This document shows positions 16,366 to 25,945 of a stretch of 64,000 nt of DNA, one piece after another (positions within the stretch are counted from its first letter, which is position 1; each line of letters opens with the position of its first letter). The notes below the pieces were generated by a model. That model was not told the origin of the DNA and did no database searches. It saw only the letters and a list, made by a program, of their open reading frames with translations. The stretch spans positions 62,001 to 126,000 of the forward strand of contig NZ_FRAV01000003.1 in assembly GCF_900142445.1 (NCBI RefSeq), written 5' to 3'. The translations under genes and the position numbers were made by a program. This stretch comes from Chryseobacterium polytrichastri. GTDB lineage: Bacteria > Bacteroidota > Bacteroidia > Flavobacteriales > Weeksellaceae.

Positions 16366-19300
16366 TTACTCCAAGATTTCCAGAAGATCACTTTTACTCA
16401 AACCCTGTAATTTTGATTCACTGGTTTTTATTAAGCCTTGGGCAAGTTTACTTTTTTTCTTTTGAAGATTTAAGATTTTCTCTTCAACAGTATTGGAGCA
16501 AATCAGTCGAACGGCAATCACATTTTTGGTTTGCCCGATTCTGTAACTTCTGTCGATAGCCTGATTTTCCGAAGCGGGATTCCACCAAGGGTCTACGAGA
16601 TAAACATAATCTGCTTTGGTAAGGTTAAGCCCTACACCGCCAGCTTTTAAACTGATTAAAAACACACGGATATTTTCATCGGTTTGAAAATTATTAACCT
16701 TAGTTCCTCGATCTTTAGTTTGACCTGTCAGATATTCAAAAGGGATATTTTTCTTTTCTAATTCAGCTTTAATAAGATCCAGCATGCCTACAAACTGAGA
16801 AAAGACAAGGATTTTATGTTCCTTCGATTTATTTTCAATCTGCTCGGTCAGGATTTCTATTTTAACAGAATTCTCTCCTGAATGTCCTTCTTTTAATAAA
16901 GCGGGAGAATTACAAATTTGTCGAAGTTTGGTTAATCCCGTCAAAACATGCATGCTGTTTTTAAGGGTTTCATCATCAGTAGATGCGGAAATGAATTCAC
17001 GAAGTTCACGTTCATACGTGTCATAGACTTTGCGCTGTTCTGCATTCATTTCGCAGTAAATGACCATTTCCGTTTTTTCGGGAAGCTCTTTGGCGACTTG
17101 CTTTTTGGTTCTTCGGAGGATAAAAGGATTTATTTTCTGCTGAAGCTCGGTTCCTCGTTTTGTGTATTCAAATTTATCAATCGGAATTGCGTATGTATCT
17201 TTAAAATATTGCTTACTTCCCAATAATCCCGGACAGGCAAAGGAAAGTTGCCCGTACAGATCAAAAGTATTGTTTTCAATGGGTGTTCCGGTCAATACGA
17301 TTTTATTTCGTGATTGTAAAAGACGGGAGGCTTTATATTTTTCAGAATTTGGGTTTTTAATCGCCTGCGATTCATCAAGGAAAATATAATTAAAATGGAA
17401 GGTTTTCAGAAAACGAATATCCGACAGCAGCATTCCGTAGCTTATCAAAACCACTTCGTATTGATGCATCAACTCGGTTGTTTTCTTTCTATCAGCCCCA
17501 TAATGAAGCAATACTTTGATAGAAGGTGCAAATTTTTCAATCTCTTCCTGCCAATTGAAGAGCAAAGAAGTAGGAACAACAATCAGGTTGGTCGTCGGTC
17601 CGTATTTTTCCCTTTGATGTAAAATAAAAGCGATGATCTGTATGGTTTTACCCAATCCCATATCGTCTGCAAGGCAACCTCCAAAATTAAAGGTGTCAAG
17701 AAAACCTAGCCAATTTAATCCGTCTCGTTGATAATCTCTCAATTCTGCTTTTAATTCAGTAGGAACAGCAATTTCAGGAATGTTCTTGGTTTGTGAAAAG
17801 CGTTTTGAATAGGTCGTAATTTCTGCATGTATCTCATCACTAAGGATTTCTTTTTCAAAGAGATTTGATATTTCTGTAAAATTAATTTTCGGGATTTTCA
17901 ACAATTCTTCATCAATATCTCCCACCTGAAAATATCGGGTGATTTTATTGATCCATTCATCAGGTAAAATACCTTGAGTGCCGTCATCCAGCTGAATAAA
18001 CTTCGATTTGTTACGAATCGCTCTGTGAACCTGTTTTAATGAAGCTTCTTTTTTACCAAATTTTATAGCCAGTTTAGCATTAAACCAATCGACACCGCTG
18101 GTGATCTGGATGTCTACTTTAGCTTTATTCTGGTTTAATTTATTGTTCTTTAATTCATTGAATCCAAGAATGGTTATTTTTTCATTTTTCCATGCTTCAA
18201 AGGCTTCCAGAAACCAGTTTTCGTCCAGAAATTTATCTTTATGAAGATAGAAATACTCGGTTCCTTCCATTTGCTCTTCAAATTCAGGATGTTGCTGCAT
18301 AATGATAGAGGTCAATCGATCTTCAGCTTGATGATTTCGTTCTATGGAAAATGGGTTTCCATTCTGATCGGTATCAAATAATTGTTTTCGGGAATAAACG
18401 ATCACCTCAACCGAACCATATTTCATAACAGGCGTAATCGATACAAAATTACCTTTCTGTTGCAAGTAGATAATGCGCTCTGTTTTGAAGTCTTTCTCGG
18501 CTAATTCCACCGGAGTTGCTTGACGGATATAGCTATAATTGATATGAATATATTGTTCTAATGAAGATAAAACAGTCTGTAAAAATTCCTCATATTTTGA
18601 TGCATGAAGGATTAATATTTCATTGTTTGATTTGAAAAACTTAATCACGCGAAGCATATCAGGATTATCAACCAAACTCAGCGTGTTTTGAAAATAAACA
18701 AAATAGTCGTTTCGGATCACTACGTTTTTAAAGGGAAGTGAAATGTCATTGAATAACAGTTCACCCGTAATTTCATAAAAAGGATCTTTCTTGAAAACGG
18801 TAAGTTGTATTTCTGATTTTAATACATTTAAATGAATTGGAACCAACGACTTTGAAGAAATAGTTTCCGCTATATTGTGATCATGATAATAAACATCCAA
18901 GTCCAAAGGGTTCTGAACGATGAGCTTTAAAGCCTGTAATTCTGCCGCACTTTTCTCTTCGCTATACTTATTTTGAAAAGTGATAATGGCGGTGTAAAAT
19001 TTGATCTCTGACGGCTGTTCTGCTTTCCAGATCAGCTGCATCGGGTCAATGGTTGTAATGGGGTTTTTAACTTTTCCAGATTGGGTAATATCGGCTTCCA
19101 TCAATGAAAAGTTCAATTGATTGTAAAAGCGATGTCTCCCGATGACCAGTATTTGTCTTTTGTCAGTATTCTGTACAGCCAATTCATTTAGTATAGAGAC
19201 ACGTTGAGGAAGCAGATTCTGTTTGAAAACCTGTTCGTCTATTTGAATCAGCTCTTTTATTTTAGGTTGAATATCCAGTTTACCATCGGTATATTCAATA

Positions 19301-19707
19301 TTGAAATAAGTATCCAGATTCGTTTCATTCTCTAATCCAAAACCTTTGGCGACTAACATCAATGATCTTTGTCTTACATTGTGATCAAAAAAGATTCGGA
19401 AGTTTTTCTGTTCTAAAATGCAATAAATGATTTCTGCCTGATGTTCACAAAGTTTTTGGGTTTCATTGTCACATGAGCAAGCAGTGATTAACGAAGTTCC
19501 AACCTGGCTTACGGAAACGTTGGGGAAATCAATAATAGAAGTTGATTTTGTAAACACTCCGGCATTGCATTCCAACGCAAGAGGGTAGATGTCTCGGAAG
19601 TCTTTATTTTCTATAAAATTCGCCGTTTGGGTATGCTTCAAAAGTTCATATATAGAAAGTGTACTGATATTGGTATTCGGTAAAATATATTCTTTTGGAA
19701 GCTCCAT
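16366..19707 (-). CDS. SNF2-family DNA helicase/ATPase with N-terminal SWIM zinc finger
   Basis: A 1113-residue Swi2/Snf2 ATPase, expected to translocate on DNA or remodel protein-DNA complexes. Near residues 77-95 a CSC...LCEH pattern fits a SWIM zinc finger (CxCxnCxH). A long middle region is of SNF2-associated type. The ATPase core has the P-loop K687 in DDMGLGKTIQ and motif II DESQ with D778. The C-terminal helicase domain shows VFSQFVGMLDLI, GGVGLNLTKADYV and DRSYRIGQTKNV, the last being the classic Snf2 motif VI region. It is a single-gene unit on the minus strand. The DNA process it acts in cannot be told from context. Confidence 0.93.
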   Translation of the reverse strand: MELPKEYILPNTNISTLSIYELLKHTQTANFIENKDFRDIYPLALECNAGVFTKSTSIIDFPNVSVSQVGTSLITACSCDNETQKLCEHQAEIIYCILEQKNFRIFFDHNVRQRSLMLVAKGFGLENETNLDTYFNIEYTDGKLDIQPKIKELIQIDEQVFKQNLLPQRVSILNELAVQNTDKRQILVIGRHRFYNQLNFSLMEADITQSGKVKNPITTIDPMQLIWKAEQPSEIKFYTAIITFQNKYSEEKSAAELQALKLIVQNPLDLDVYYHDHNIAETISSKSLVPIHLNVLKSEIQLTVFKKDPFYEITGELLFNDISLPFKNVVIRNDYFVYFQNTLSLVDNPDMLRVIKFFKSNNEILILHASKYEEFLQTVLSSLEQYIHINYSYIRQATPVELAEKDFKTERIIYLQQKGNFVSITPVMKYGSVEVIVYSRKQLFDTDQNGNPFSIERNHQAEDRLTSIIMQQHPEFEEQMEGTEYFYLHKDKFLDENWFLEAFEAWKNEKITILGFNELKNNKLNQNKAKVDIQITSGVDWFNAKLAIKFGKKEASLKQVHRAIRNKSKFIQLDDGTQGILPDEWINKITRYFQVGDIDEELLKIPKINFTEISNLFEKEILSDEIHAEITTYSKRFSQTKNIPEIAVPTELKAELRDYQRDGLNWLGFLDTFNFGGCLADDMGLGKTIQIIAFILHQREKYGPTTNLIVVPTSLLFNWQEEIEKFAPSIKVLLHYGADRKKTTELMHQYEVVLISYGMLLSDIRFLKTFHFNYIFLDESQAIKNPNSEKYKASRLLQSRNKIVLTGTPIENNTFDLYGQLSFACPGLLGSKQYFKDTYAIPIDKFEYTKRGTELQQKINPFILRRTKKQVAKELPEKTEMVIYCEMNAEQRKVYDTYERELREFISASTDDETLKNSMHVLTGLTKLRQICNSPALLKEGHSGENSVKIEILTEQIENKSKEHKILVFSQFVGMLDLIKAELEKKNIPFEYLTGQTKDRGTKVNNFQTDENIRVFLISLKAGGVGLNLTKADYVYLVDPWWNPASENQAIDRSYRIGQTKNVIAVRLICSNTVEEKILNLQKKKSKLAQGLIKTSESKLQGLSKSDLLEILE

Positions 19708-19919
19708 GACGACGTACAGAAAAAATGATTAATGGTAGGCGAATTTACGTAAAAACTGATGAAAGGATTTCCTTACAATTGTATTTTTTTCTTATTAAAA
19801 AAAGCTGAGCTACAAAGGGAAAAAGGCTGGAAATAAAGGTTGGAAATGGAAAAGCTGTTTGTTTTCATTCAAAATTTTAATAATTATCGATATTTATGAA
19901 GTTTTTTTTACTCTAACTA

Positions 19920-19949
19920 TTGCAAAATCCACCATAAAACCTATATTTG
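19920..19949 (+). promoter_or_regulatory. Consensus promoter of the histone-like gene
   Basis: TTG (19920-19922), 19 bases, then TATATTTG (19942-19949): an exact match to the Bacteroidota housekeeping promoter. The expected start site is about 13-15 bases before the ATG at 19969. Confidence 0.8.
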
Positions 19950-19968
19950 CACCCTAAATTTTAAAATA

Positions 19969-20145
19969 ATGAAAGAACTTATTGAAAAGATCAACGCGGA
20001 ATTTGAAGCATTCACTGCTGAAGCAAACCAACAAGCAGAAAAAGGAAACAAGGCTGCTGGAACTAGAGCTCGTAAATCAGCTTTAGAACTAAGCAAATTG
20101 TTCAAAGATTTCAGAAAAGTTTCTGTTGAAGAATCTAAAAAATAA
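19969..20145 (+). CDS. Small histone H1-like (Hc1-type) protein, 58 aa
   Basis: The product is 58 residues, highly charged and helical: it starts MKELIEKINAEFEAFTAEAN, has KGNKAAGTRARKSALELSKL in the middle and ends VEESKK. The basic, alanine-rich middle and acidic N-terminal helix match the short Hc1-like proteins found across Bacteroidota, presumed nucleoid-associated DNA-binding proteins. The gene has a consensus promoter at the right distance and a strong terminator 21 bases after the stop, so it is a complete stand-alone unit likely to be well expressed. Confidence 0.9.
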   Translation: MKELIEKINAEFEAFTAEANQQAEKGNKAAGTRARKSALELSKLFKDFRKVSVEESKK

Positions 20146-20165
20146 TCGATCTCACAATCGATATA

Positions 20166-20194
20166 AACCGACTTCATTGAAGTCGGTTTTTTTG
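20166..20194 (+). terminator. Terminator of the histone-like gene
   Basis: AACCGACTTC/GAAGTCGGTT with a 3-base loop, followed by seven T. Confidence 0.9.
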
Positions 20195-20259
20195 TTTATA
20201 TAGATTCAGTTTAGCATTAAATTTTTTATTTAATTTATTCTAAATTTATTTCCACAAAC

Positions 20260-20342
20260 TTTGTCATTCCGGAGGAATCTAAACTCTTTTTGTAGAGAAC
20301 GAATTATAAAAAGCCTTGTTGAGATTCCTCCGGAATGATAAA
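20260..20342. repeat. Palindromic intergenic repeat, family 1 copy B
   Basis: TTGTCATTCCGGAGGAATCT at the left end and its complement AGATTCCTCCGGAATGA (right end to 20342) enclose a 41-base spacer unrelated to that of copy A. It lies between the histone terminator and the M28 peptidase start. The rest of the gap 20146-20460 holds only a weak -7-like TATCTTTA at 20436. Confidence 0.85.
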
Positions 20343-20460
20343 TTGAATGTGTTTCTACTCAATGAATTGTTGTAGGACAGATTAAAATAATTTGTCTTTT
20401 CCTCCCTAGTTTCCTCAATTTTCCCCGAATTCCTTTATCTTTATCCCAATCAATGAAATT

Positions 20461-22032
20461 ATGAAGATAAATCGATTTTTTGTAGCGCCTGCGGTGGTAT
20501 TGGCGGTACAATTTTCATGGGCTCAGACACAAATCGGCTCACAAGAAAAGCTAAATCCTGTAGTTGAAAATTTTGTAAATGAAGTAAATAACCATTCTCA
20601 GCTTGAAGATATGGCGTATGAACTTCTTGATGGGATAGGGCCTCGTTTGGTAGGAACTCCTGAAATGCTTTCCGCCAATGAATGGACGGCTAATAAACTT
20701 CGTTCTTGGGGAGTGGATGCCAATTTACAGCAATTCGGAACCTGGAAAGGCTGGCAAAGAGGAATCACACACGTAGACATGACATATCCTCGCGTAAAAT
20801 CATTATCTTCAACCCAATTGGCTTGGAGCCCATCTACTAAAAAAGCGATAGAAGCTGAGGTAGTTGTGCTTCCTAAAGTTTCTTCTAAAGCAGAATTTGA
20901 TCAATGGTTGCCTTCTGCAAAAGGAAAGATCGTTTTGATGGCGCAGTATCAGAAAATAGGACGTTCTGATGAGCAGATCAAAGAGTTTGCAACGCCGGAA
21001 TTATATGAAAAACTGAAAGCGGAAAAAGAACAGGCTTCAAAAGACTTCCGTGATTATGTGAAAAATGTCGGATACGATAATAATACGCTTCCTGAAGCAT
21101 TAGAAAAAGCAGGCGCTGCCGGAATTGCGATTTCCAACTGGACAGGAATTATGGGAGCCAACAGAATTTTTGGAGCAAAAACAAGTAAAATTCCAATGAT
21201 TGACATTGATGTTGAAGACTATGGAATGCTTTACAGAATGGCTGAAAAAGGAAGCAAGCCTAAAATTAAGGTAGAGGCTCAGTCAAAAATACTTCCGGAT
21301 GCTAAAACTTTTAACACCGTAGGAATTATCAAAGGAAAAGAAAAGCCGAATGAATATGTAATTCTTTCTGCTCATCTTGATTCTTGGGATGGTGCTCAAG
21401 GAGCAACAGACAACGGAACGGGCGTTTTAACGATGCTTGAAACAATGAGAATTCTTAAAAAATATTATCCCAATAACAAAAGAACCATTGTTGTCGGACT
21501 TTGGGGAAGTGAAGAGCAAGGTTTGAATGGTTCCCGTGGTTTTGTAGCAGACAACCCAGAAATTATAAAAGGAGTGCAAGCGGTATTTAACCAAGATAAC
21601 GGAACAGGTCGTGTTGTGAATATCAGCGGACAAGGATTTGTAAACTCCTATGATTATATCGGAAAATGGCTCAATGGAGTTCCCAAAAAAGTAAAAGATC
21701 AAATCAAAACAGATTTCCCAGGAATGCCTGGTGGAGGAGGATCTGATCATGCTTCTTTTGTAGCGGCAGGAGTACCCGGATTTTCTCTAAGTTCATTGAA
21801 TTGGGGATATTTTGGCTATACTTGGCACACGACGAAAGATACGTATGATAAGATTGTTTTTGATGAAGTGAAGAATAATGTAATCTTAACGGCATCATTG
21901 GCTTACATGGCATCAGAAGATCCCGAATTTACCAATAGAGAGAAAAGAGAAATGCCTCTTGATGATAAAGGGCAAATCACTAAATGGCCTGAAGTAAAAG
22001 GTCCTAAAAGAGATTCTAAGGATTTTAAATAA
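20461..22032 (+). CDS. Secreted M28-family metallopeptidase
   Basis: Zinc aminopeptidase/carboxypeptidase-Q-like enzyme of 523 residues. A signal peptide ends in FSWAQ near residue 22. A PA-like insertion (residues about 130-270) precedes the catalytic core. The metal site is readable: LSAHLDSWDGAQGATDNGTG supplies His and Asp, EEQGLNGSRGF the catalytic and ligand Glu pair, and GGGSDHASF the later Asp/His region. It probably trims peptides in the periplasm or outside the cell. There is no T9SS tail. It is monocistronic. Confidence 0.92.
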   Translation: MKINRFFVAPAVVLAVQFSWAQTQIGSQEKLNPVVENFVNEVNNHSQLEDMAYELLDGIGPRLVGTPEMLSANEWTANKLRSWGVDANLQQFGTWKGWQRGITHVDMTYPRVKSLSSTQLAWSPSTKKAIEAEVVVLPKVSSKAEFDQWLPSAKGKIVLMAQYQKIGRSDEQIKEFATPELYEKLKAEKEQASKDFRDYVKNVGYDNNTLPEALEKAGAAGIAISNWTGIMGANRIFGAKTSKIPMIDIDVEDYGMLYRMAEKGSKPKIKVEAQSKILPDAKTFNTVGIIKGKEKPNEYVILSAHLDSWDGAQGATDNGTGVLTMLETMRILKKYYPNNKRTIVVGLWGSEEQGLNGSRGFVADNPEIIKGVQAVFNQDNGTGRVVNISGQGFVNSYDYIGKWLNGVPKKVKDQIKTDFPGMPGGGGSDHASFVAAGVPGFSLSSLNWGYFGYTWHTTKDTYDKIVFDEVKNNVILTASLAYMASEDPEFTNREKREMPLDDKGQITKWPEVKGPKRDSKDFK

Positions 22033-22053
22033 CGAACTTATTTAAACTTTTTA

Positions 22054-22228
22054 TTTTAACCACAAAAGAGATAAAAGATTAGTATATTATTTAAGCTCAT
22101 CATGAAGTGCAAACAAGAATGCATAAGTTTAAAAAAAATCTTTGATTTTTATTCTTTTGTAAGCTTTGTTTTCAAATAGCTCAACTTTAAATGATTCAAT
22201 AATAGCTTTTGTACCTTTTGTGGTTTAA
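22054..22228. repeat. Palindromic intergenic repeat, family 2 copy
   Basis: The left end AACCACAAAAGAGATAAAAG and the right end CTTTTGTGGTT (22215-22225) are inverted copies bounding a 175-base element between two genes. The same ends occur at 29890-30084 and, on one side only, at 16344-16365. Confidence 0.7.
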
Positions 22229-22232
22229 TTTT

Positions 22233-22790
22233 TCATTTAGACTGTTCTTGGTTGAGTAAACTTCTAATTTCATCTATTGTGTTTTCTTTCACAATATGGG
22301 TTTTACAGATTTGATTATTTAAATGCATACTGAAATTCACTCGTGTTGCTGTTCGTTTCCCCATTGCAACCGTATTGAAAACACATTCGGAAAACTCAGG
22401 ATTGAAATTAGCCAGACCTAAAATATTTCTTACTAATGATTTCAAAAAGCCAGGATAGTTTCCTTCATCATCAATAACCTTCATGTTGAATATTTTCTTT
22501 CCGAGTGTTGTTCCAAGGAAAGATTCACTTACAGCACCAACAATAATTACACATGCGATAGAAAGTAAAATACTTATAATCGCTATTTTATGAAATAGAA
22601 AGAAGAAGATGAGAAAGAAAGGCAGCGTATCAATAATTTTTGCAAATAATCGTTCTCTTTCGCTTCCTTTGTAAATGGTCTGATAGGGCAAATCGTATTC
22701 AAATTCATTATAGATACGATTCCCTTCCCAATCAAAATTTCGGGTCGCTCGGCGGACTGTTTTTCGTTTCTTAAGTTCAGATATTTTCAA
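22233..22790 (-). CDS. RDD-family membrane protein
   Basis: A 185-residue inner-membrane protein. RERLFAKIIDTLPFFLIFF carries the Arg...Asp pair that names RDD proteins. A second hydrophobic stretch follows (ISILLSIACVIIVGAV), then the conserved TTLGKKIFNMKVID segment and a soluble C-terminal part of about 75 residues. Such proteins are linked to ion or small-solute movement, but the function here is unknown. It runs in the same direction as the HAD gene upstream, separated by that gene's terminator. Confidence 0.85.
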   Translation of the reverse strand: MKISELKKRKTVRRATRNFDWEGNRIYNEFEYDLPYQTIYKGSERERLFAKIIDTLPFFLIFFFLFHKIAIISILLSIACVIIVGAVSESFLGTTLGKKIFNMKVIDDEGNYPGFLKSLVRNILGLANFNPEFSECVFNTVAMGKRTATRVNFSMHLNNQICKTHIVKENTIDEIRSLLNQEQSK

Positions 22791-22897
22791 ATGACTTTTC
22801 GTTTATATACTCAAAATTAGATGTTTTTTAGAAACTATCAATGGAGTTTACCTAAAGAATGTTGACTGTATCTATAAATTTCAATTTTTTAAAAAAA

Positions 22898-22930
22898 AAC
22901 AAAAGCAAGAAATAGCTGTTCTTGCTTTTT
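22898..22930 (-). terminator. Terminator of the HAD phosphatase gene
   Basis: AAAAGCAAGAA (22901-22911) pairs with TTCTTGCTTTT (22919-22929). On the minus strand it is followed by TGTTTTTTTTT; on the plus strand T also follow, so it can work both ways. Confidence 0.8.
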
Positions 22931-22999
22931 TATAGGTGTTTTTTGTTGTGGCTTATTATCCTTAGATAAAGTTAATATAGTTGTTTTATGACTTGTATG

Positions 23000-23644
<645 letters not shown>

Positions 23645-23691
23645 TTATTTAGTTTGATTTATGCTATTGAAGAAACTTTACAACGGGCAAT

Positions 23692-25815
23692 TTATAAAAT
23701 CATACTCAACTGAATTCTTTTTCTTGCTTCATCCACTTCGGTGACTCTCACCTGAACATTTTGGTGTAATTTTACGATCTCATTGACGTCAGAAACAAAA
23801 CCTTCTTTTAACTGAGAAATATGAACCAGTCCGCTTTCTTTAATTCCAAGATCTACAAAACATCCGAAAGCTGTAATATTATTAACAATCCCGGGAAGAA
23901 TCATGCCGATCTTCAAATCGGTAATCTTTTTTACACTAGGGTCAAATTCAAAAACTTTCGCAGCTTTTCGGGGATCTAAACCTGGTTTTACAAGTTCTTT
24001 TAAAATATCTTTTATTCCTAAAATTCCGATATCTTCGGTTGTGTATTTTTCAGGTTGAATTAATTCTATTTTCTCTTTATTGGCGATTAATTCATCGGTT
24101 TTAATACCAAGATCTTTGGCCATTTTTTCAACAATTTTATAGGCTTCAGGATGTACGGCAGAATTATCCAATGGATTTTTTCCGTGAGTAATTCTAATAA
24201 ATGCTGCAGCCTGTTGATAAGCTTTCTCCCCCAAACGAGGAACTTTTTTCAATTGTTTTCTGTCTTCAAAAGCACCATTCTCCGCACGGTAATTCACGAT
24301 GTTTTCAGCCATTTTCTCACCGATTCCGGAAACATAACTTAACAATGATTTACTTGCTGTATTTAGATTGATTCCAACCGAGTTAACGCATCTCATAACA
24401 GTAGAATCCAATTCATTTTTTAACTGAGTTTGATCTACATCATGCTGATATTGACCAACTCCGATAGATTTAGCATCAATTTTAACCAATTCAGCTAACG
24501 GATCTGCCAATCTTCTTCCGATAGAAACCGCACCACGAACGGTTACATCATAACTTGGAAATTCATCTCTTGCGATTTTACTTGCAGAATAAACCGATGC
24601 TCCAGCCTCCGAGACTATAAAAACCTGCAGCGGCTTATCGAATGCTATTTTTTTGATAAAGAACTCAGTTTCACGACTTGCAGTACCGTTTCCGATAGAG
24701 ATGGCTTCAATGTTATATGCATTGACCATCGAACGGATCTTTTTCATCGCCATTCCAGACTCGTTTTGTGGAGCGTGAGGGTAGATGGTTTCATTGTGGA
24801 GTAAGTCTCCTTTTTCGTCGATACACACGATTTTACAGCCACTTTTATATCCCGGATCAATGGCCAGAATTCTTTTTTCTCCTAAAGGCGGTGCCAATAA
24901 TAACTGACTTAGATTTTCAGCAAAAATTTCAATGGCTTTTTTATCTGCTTTTTCTTTGGCTTCCTGTAAGGTTTCGTTAGAAATGGCGGGTTCCAATAGT
25001 CTTTTATAGCTGTCTTTTATAGCTAATACAATTTGATCTGAACTTTCATTATTGGACTTAATGATTGCATTTTCAATAAAATCGATTGCTTCTTCTTTAT
25101 CAACGCCAACATTTGTTTTTACAAAACCTTCTGATTCTGCTCTTAACATGGCAAGCAGCCTATGAGAGGGAGTTTTATACAGAGGTTCATCCCATTCAAA
25201 ATATTGAGAAAACTTTTGTGCACCTTCTTCATCTTTTTTGGCTTTAACAACTTTAGAAGTAATCAAAGCTTTACGCTGAAATAACCTACGGAGATTTTTA
25301 CGAACGTACATATTTTCATTGATCCATTCTGCCATAATGTCTCTCGCTCCCTGAAGGGCTTCTTCTTCGGATGCAACACTTTCATTGAGATATTTTGAAG
25401 CCAAAAATATAAGATCATTACTTTTCTGACTCATGATAATCCGAGCTAAAGGTTCCAATCCTTTTTCTTTGGCAGCATCCGCTTTTGTTTTTTTGCGTTT
25501 TTTGAAAGGTAAATAAAGATCTTCAAGCTCCTGAATATCGAAACTTTCTTCTATTCTTTGCTTAAATTCTGGTGTTAAGGCGTTTTGTTCTTCAACAGAT
25601 TTTAAGATCGTTTCTTTTCGCTTTACAATTTCTTCAAACTGTTTGCTGGTTTTTGAAATTTGTTCTATCTGTACTTCATCCAAATTTCCTGTTCTGTCTT
25701 TTCTATACCTTGATATAAAAGGAATCGTACAATCTTCAGCTAATAACTCAAGCGTTGCACTGATACTTTTTTCAGGGGCATTTACAATCTTCTGGATGAA
25801 TTCAATATTTGTCAT
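23692..25815 (-). CDS. tex: Tex-family RNA-binding transcription accessory protein
   Basis: A 707-residue cytosolic nucleic-acid-binding protein linked in other bacteria to transcription and RNA handling. In order: a helical Tex N-domain (CTIPFISRYRKDRTGNLDE), the YqgF-like RNase H fold (ILAIDPGYKSGCKI near residue 325), a helix-hairpin-helix pair (LSYVSGIGEKMAENIV; KKVPRLGEKAYQQAA) and a C-terminal S1 domain (NNITAFGCFVDLGIKESGLV). Length and order are standard. It may be cotranscribed with the HAD gene 56 bases downstream. Confidence 0.96.
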   Translation of the reverse strand: MTNIEFIQKIVNAPEKSISATLELLAEDCTIPFISRYRKDRTGNLDEVQIEQISKTSKQFEEIVKRKETILKSVEEQNALTPEFKQRIEESFDIQELEDLYLPFKKRKKTKADAAKEKGLEPLARIIMSQKSNDLIFLASKYLNESVASEEEALQGARDIMAEWINENMYVRKNLRRLFQRKALITSKVVKAKKDEEGAQKFSQYFEWDEPLYKTPSHRLLAMLRAESEGFVKTNVGVDKEEAIDFIENAIIKSNNESSDQIVLAIKDSYKRLLEPAISNETLQEAKEKADKKAIEIFAENLSQLLLAPPLGEKRILAIDPGYKSGCKIVCIDEKGDLLHNETIYPHAPQNESGMAMKKIRSMVNAYNIEAISIGNGTASRETEFFIKKIAFDKPLQVFIVSEAGASVYSASKIARDEFPSYDVTVRGAVSIGRRLADPLAELVKIDAKSIGVGQYQHDVDQTQLKNELDSTVMRCVNSVGINLNTASKSLLSYVSGIGEKMAENIVNYRAENGAFEDRKQLKKVPRLGEKAYQQAAAFIRITHGKNPLDNSAVHPEAYKIVEKMAKDLGIKTDELIANKEKIELIQPEKYTTEDIGILGIKDILKELVKPGLDPRKAAKVFEFDPSVKKITDLKIGMILPGIVNNITAFGCFVDLGIKESGLVHISQLKEGFVSDVNEIVKLHQNVQVRVTEVDEARKRIQLSMIL

Positions 25816-25890
25816 TCTGTAAAATTAAAGTGCTAAAATACTGACTTTTTTTAATGAAAGTTTCTAATTTATTAGAAGGGACTTTAAAAT

Positions 25891-25921
25891 AATAGTCTAA
25901 CTCCATTGAAGTTAGACTATT
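25891..25921 (-). terminator. Terminator of the plug-domain gene
   Basis: AATAGTCTAACT (25891-25902) pairs with AGTTAGACTATT (25910-25921). On the minus strand ATTTTAAAG follows; the U-tract is short. It stands just after the stop at 25946 and ahead of tex. Confidence 0.7.
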
Positions 25922-25945
25922 ATATTTATGAATTAAAAATTGTTT

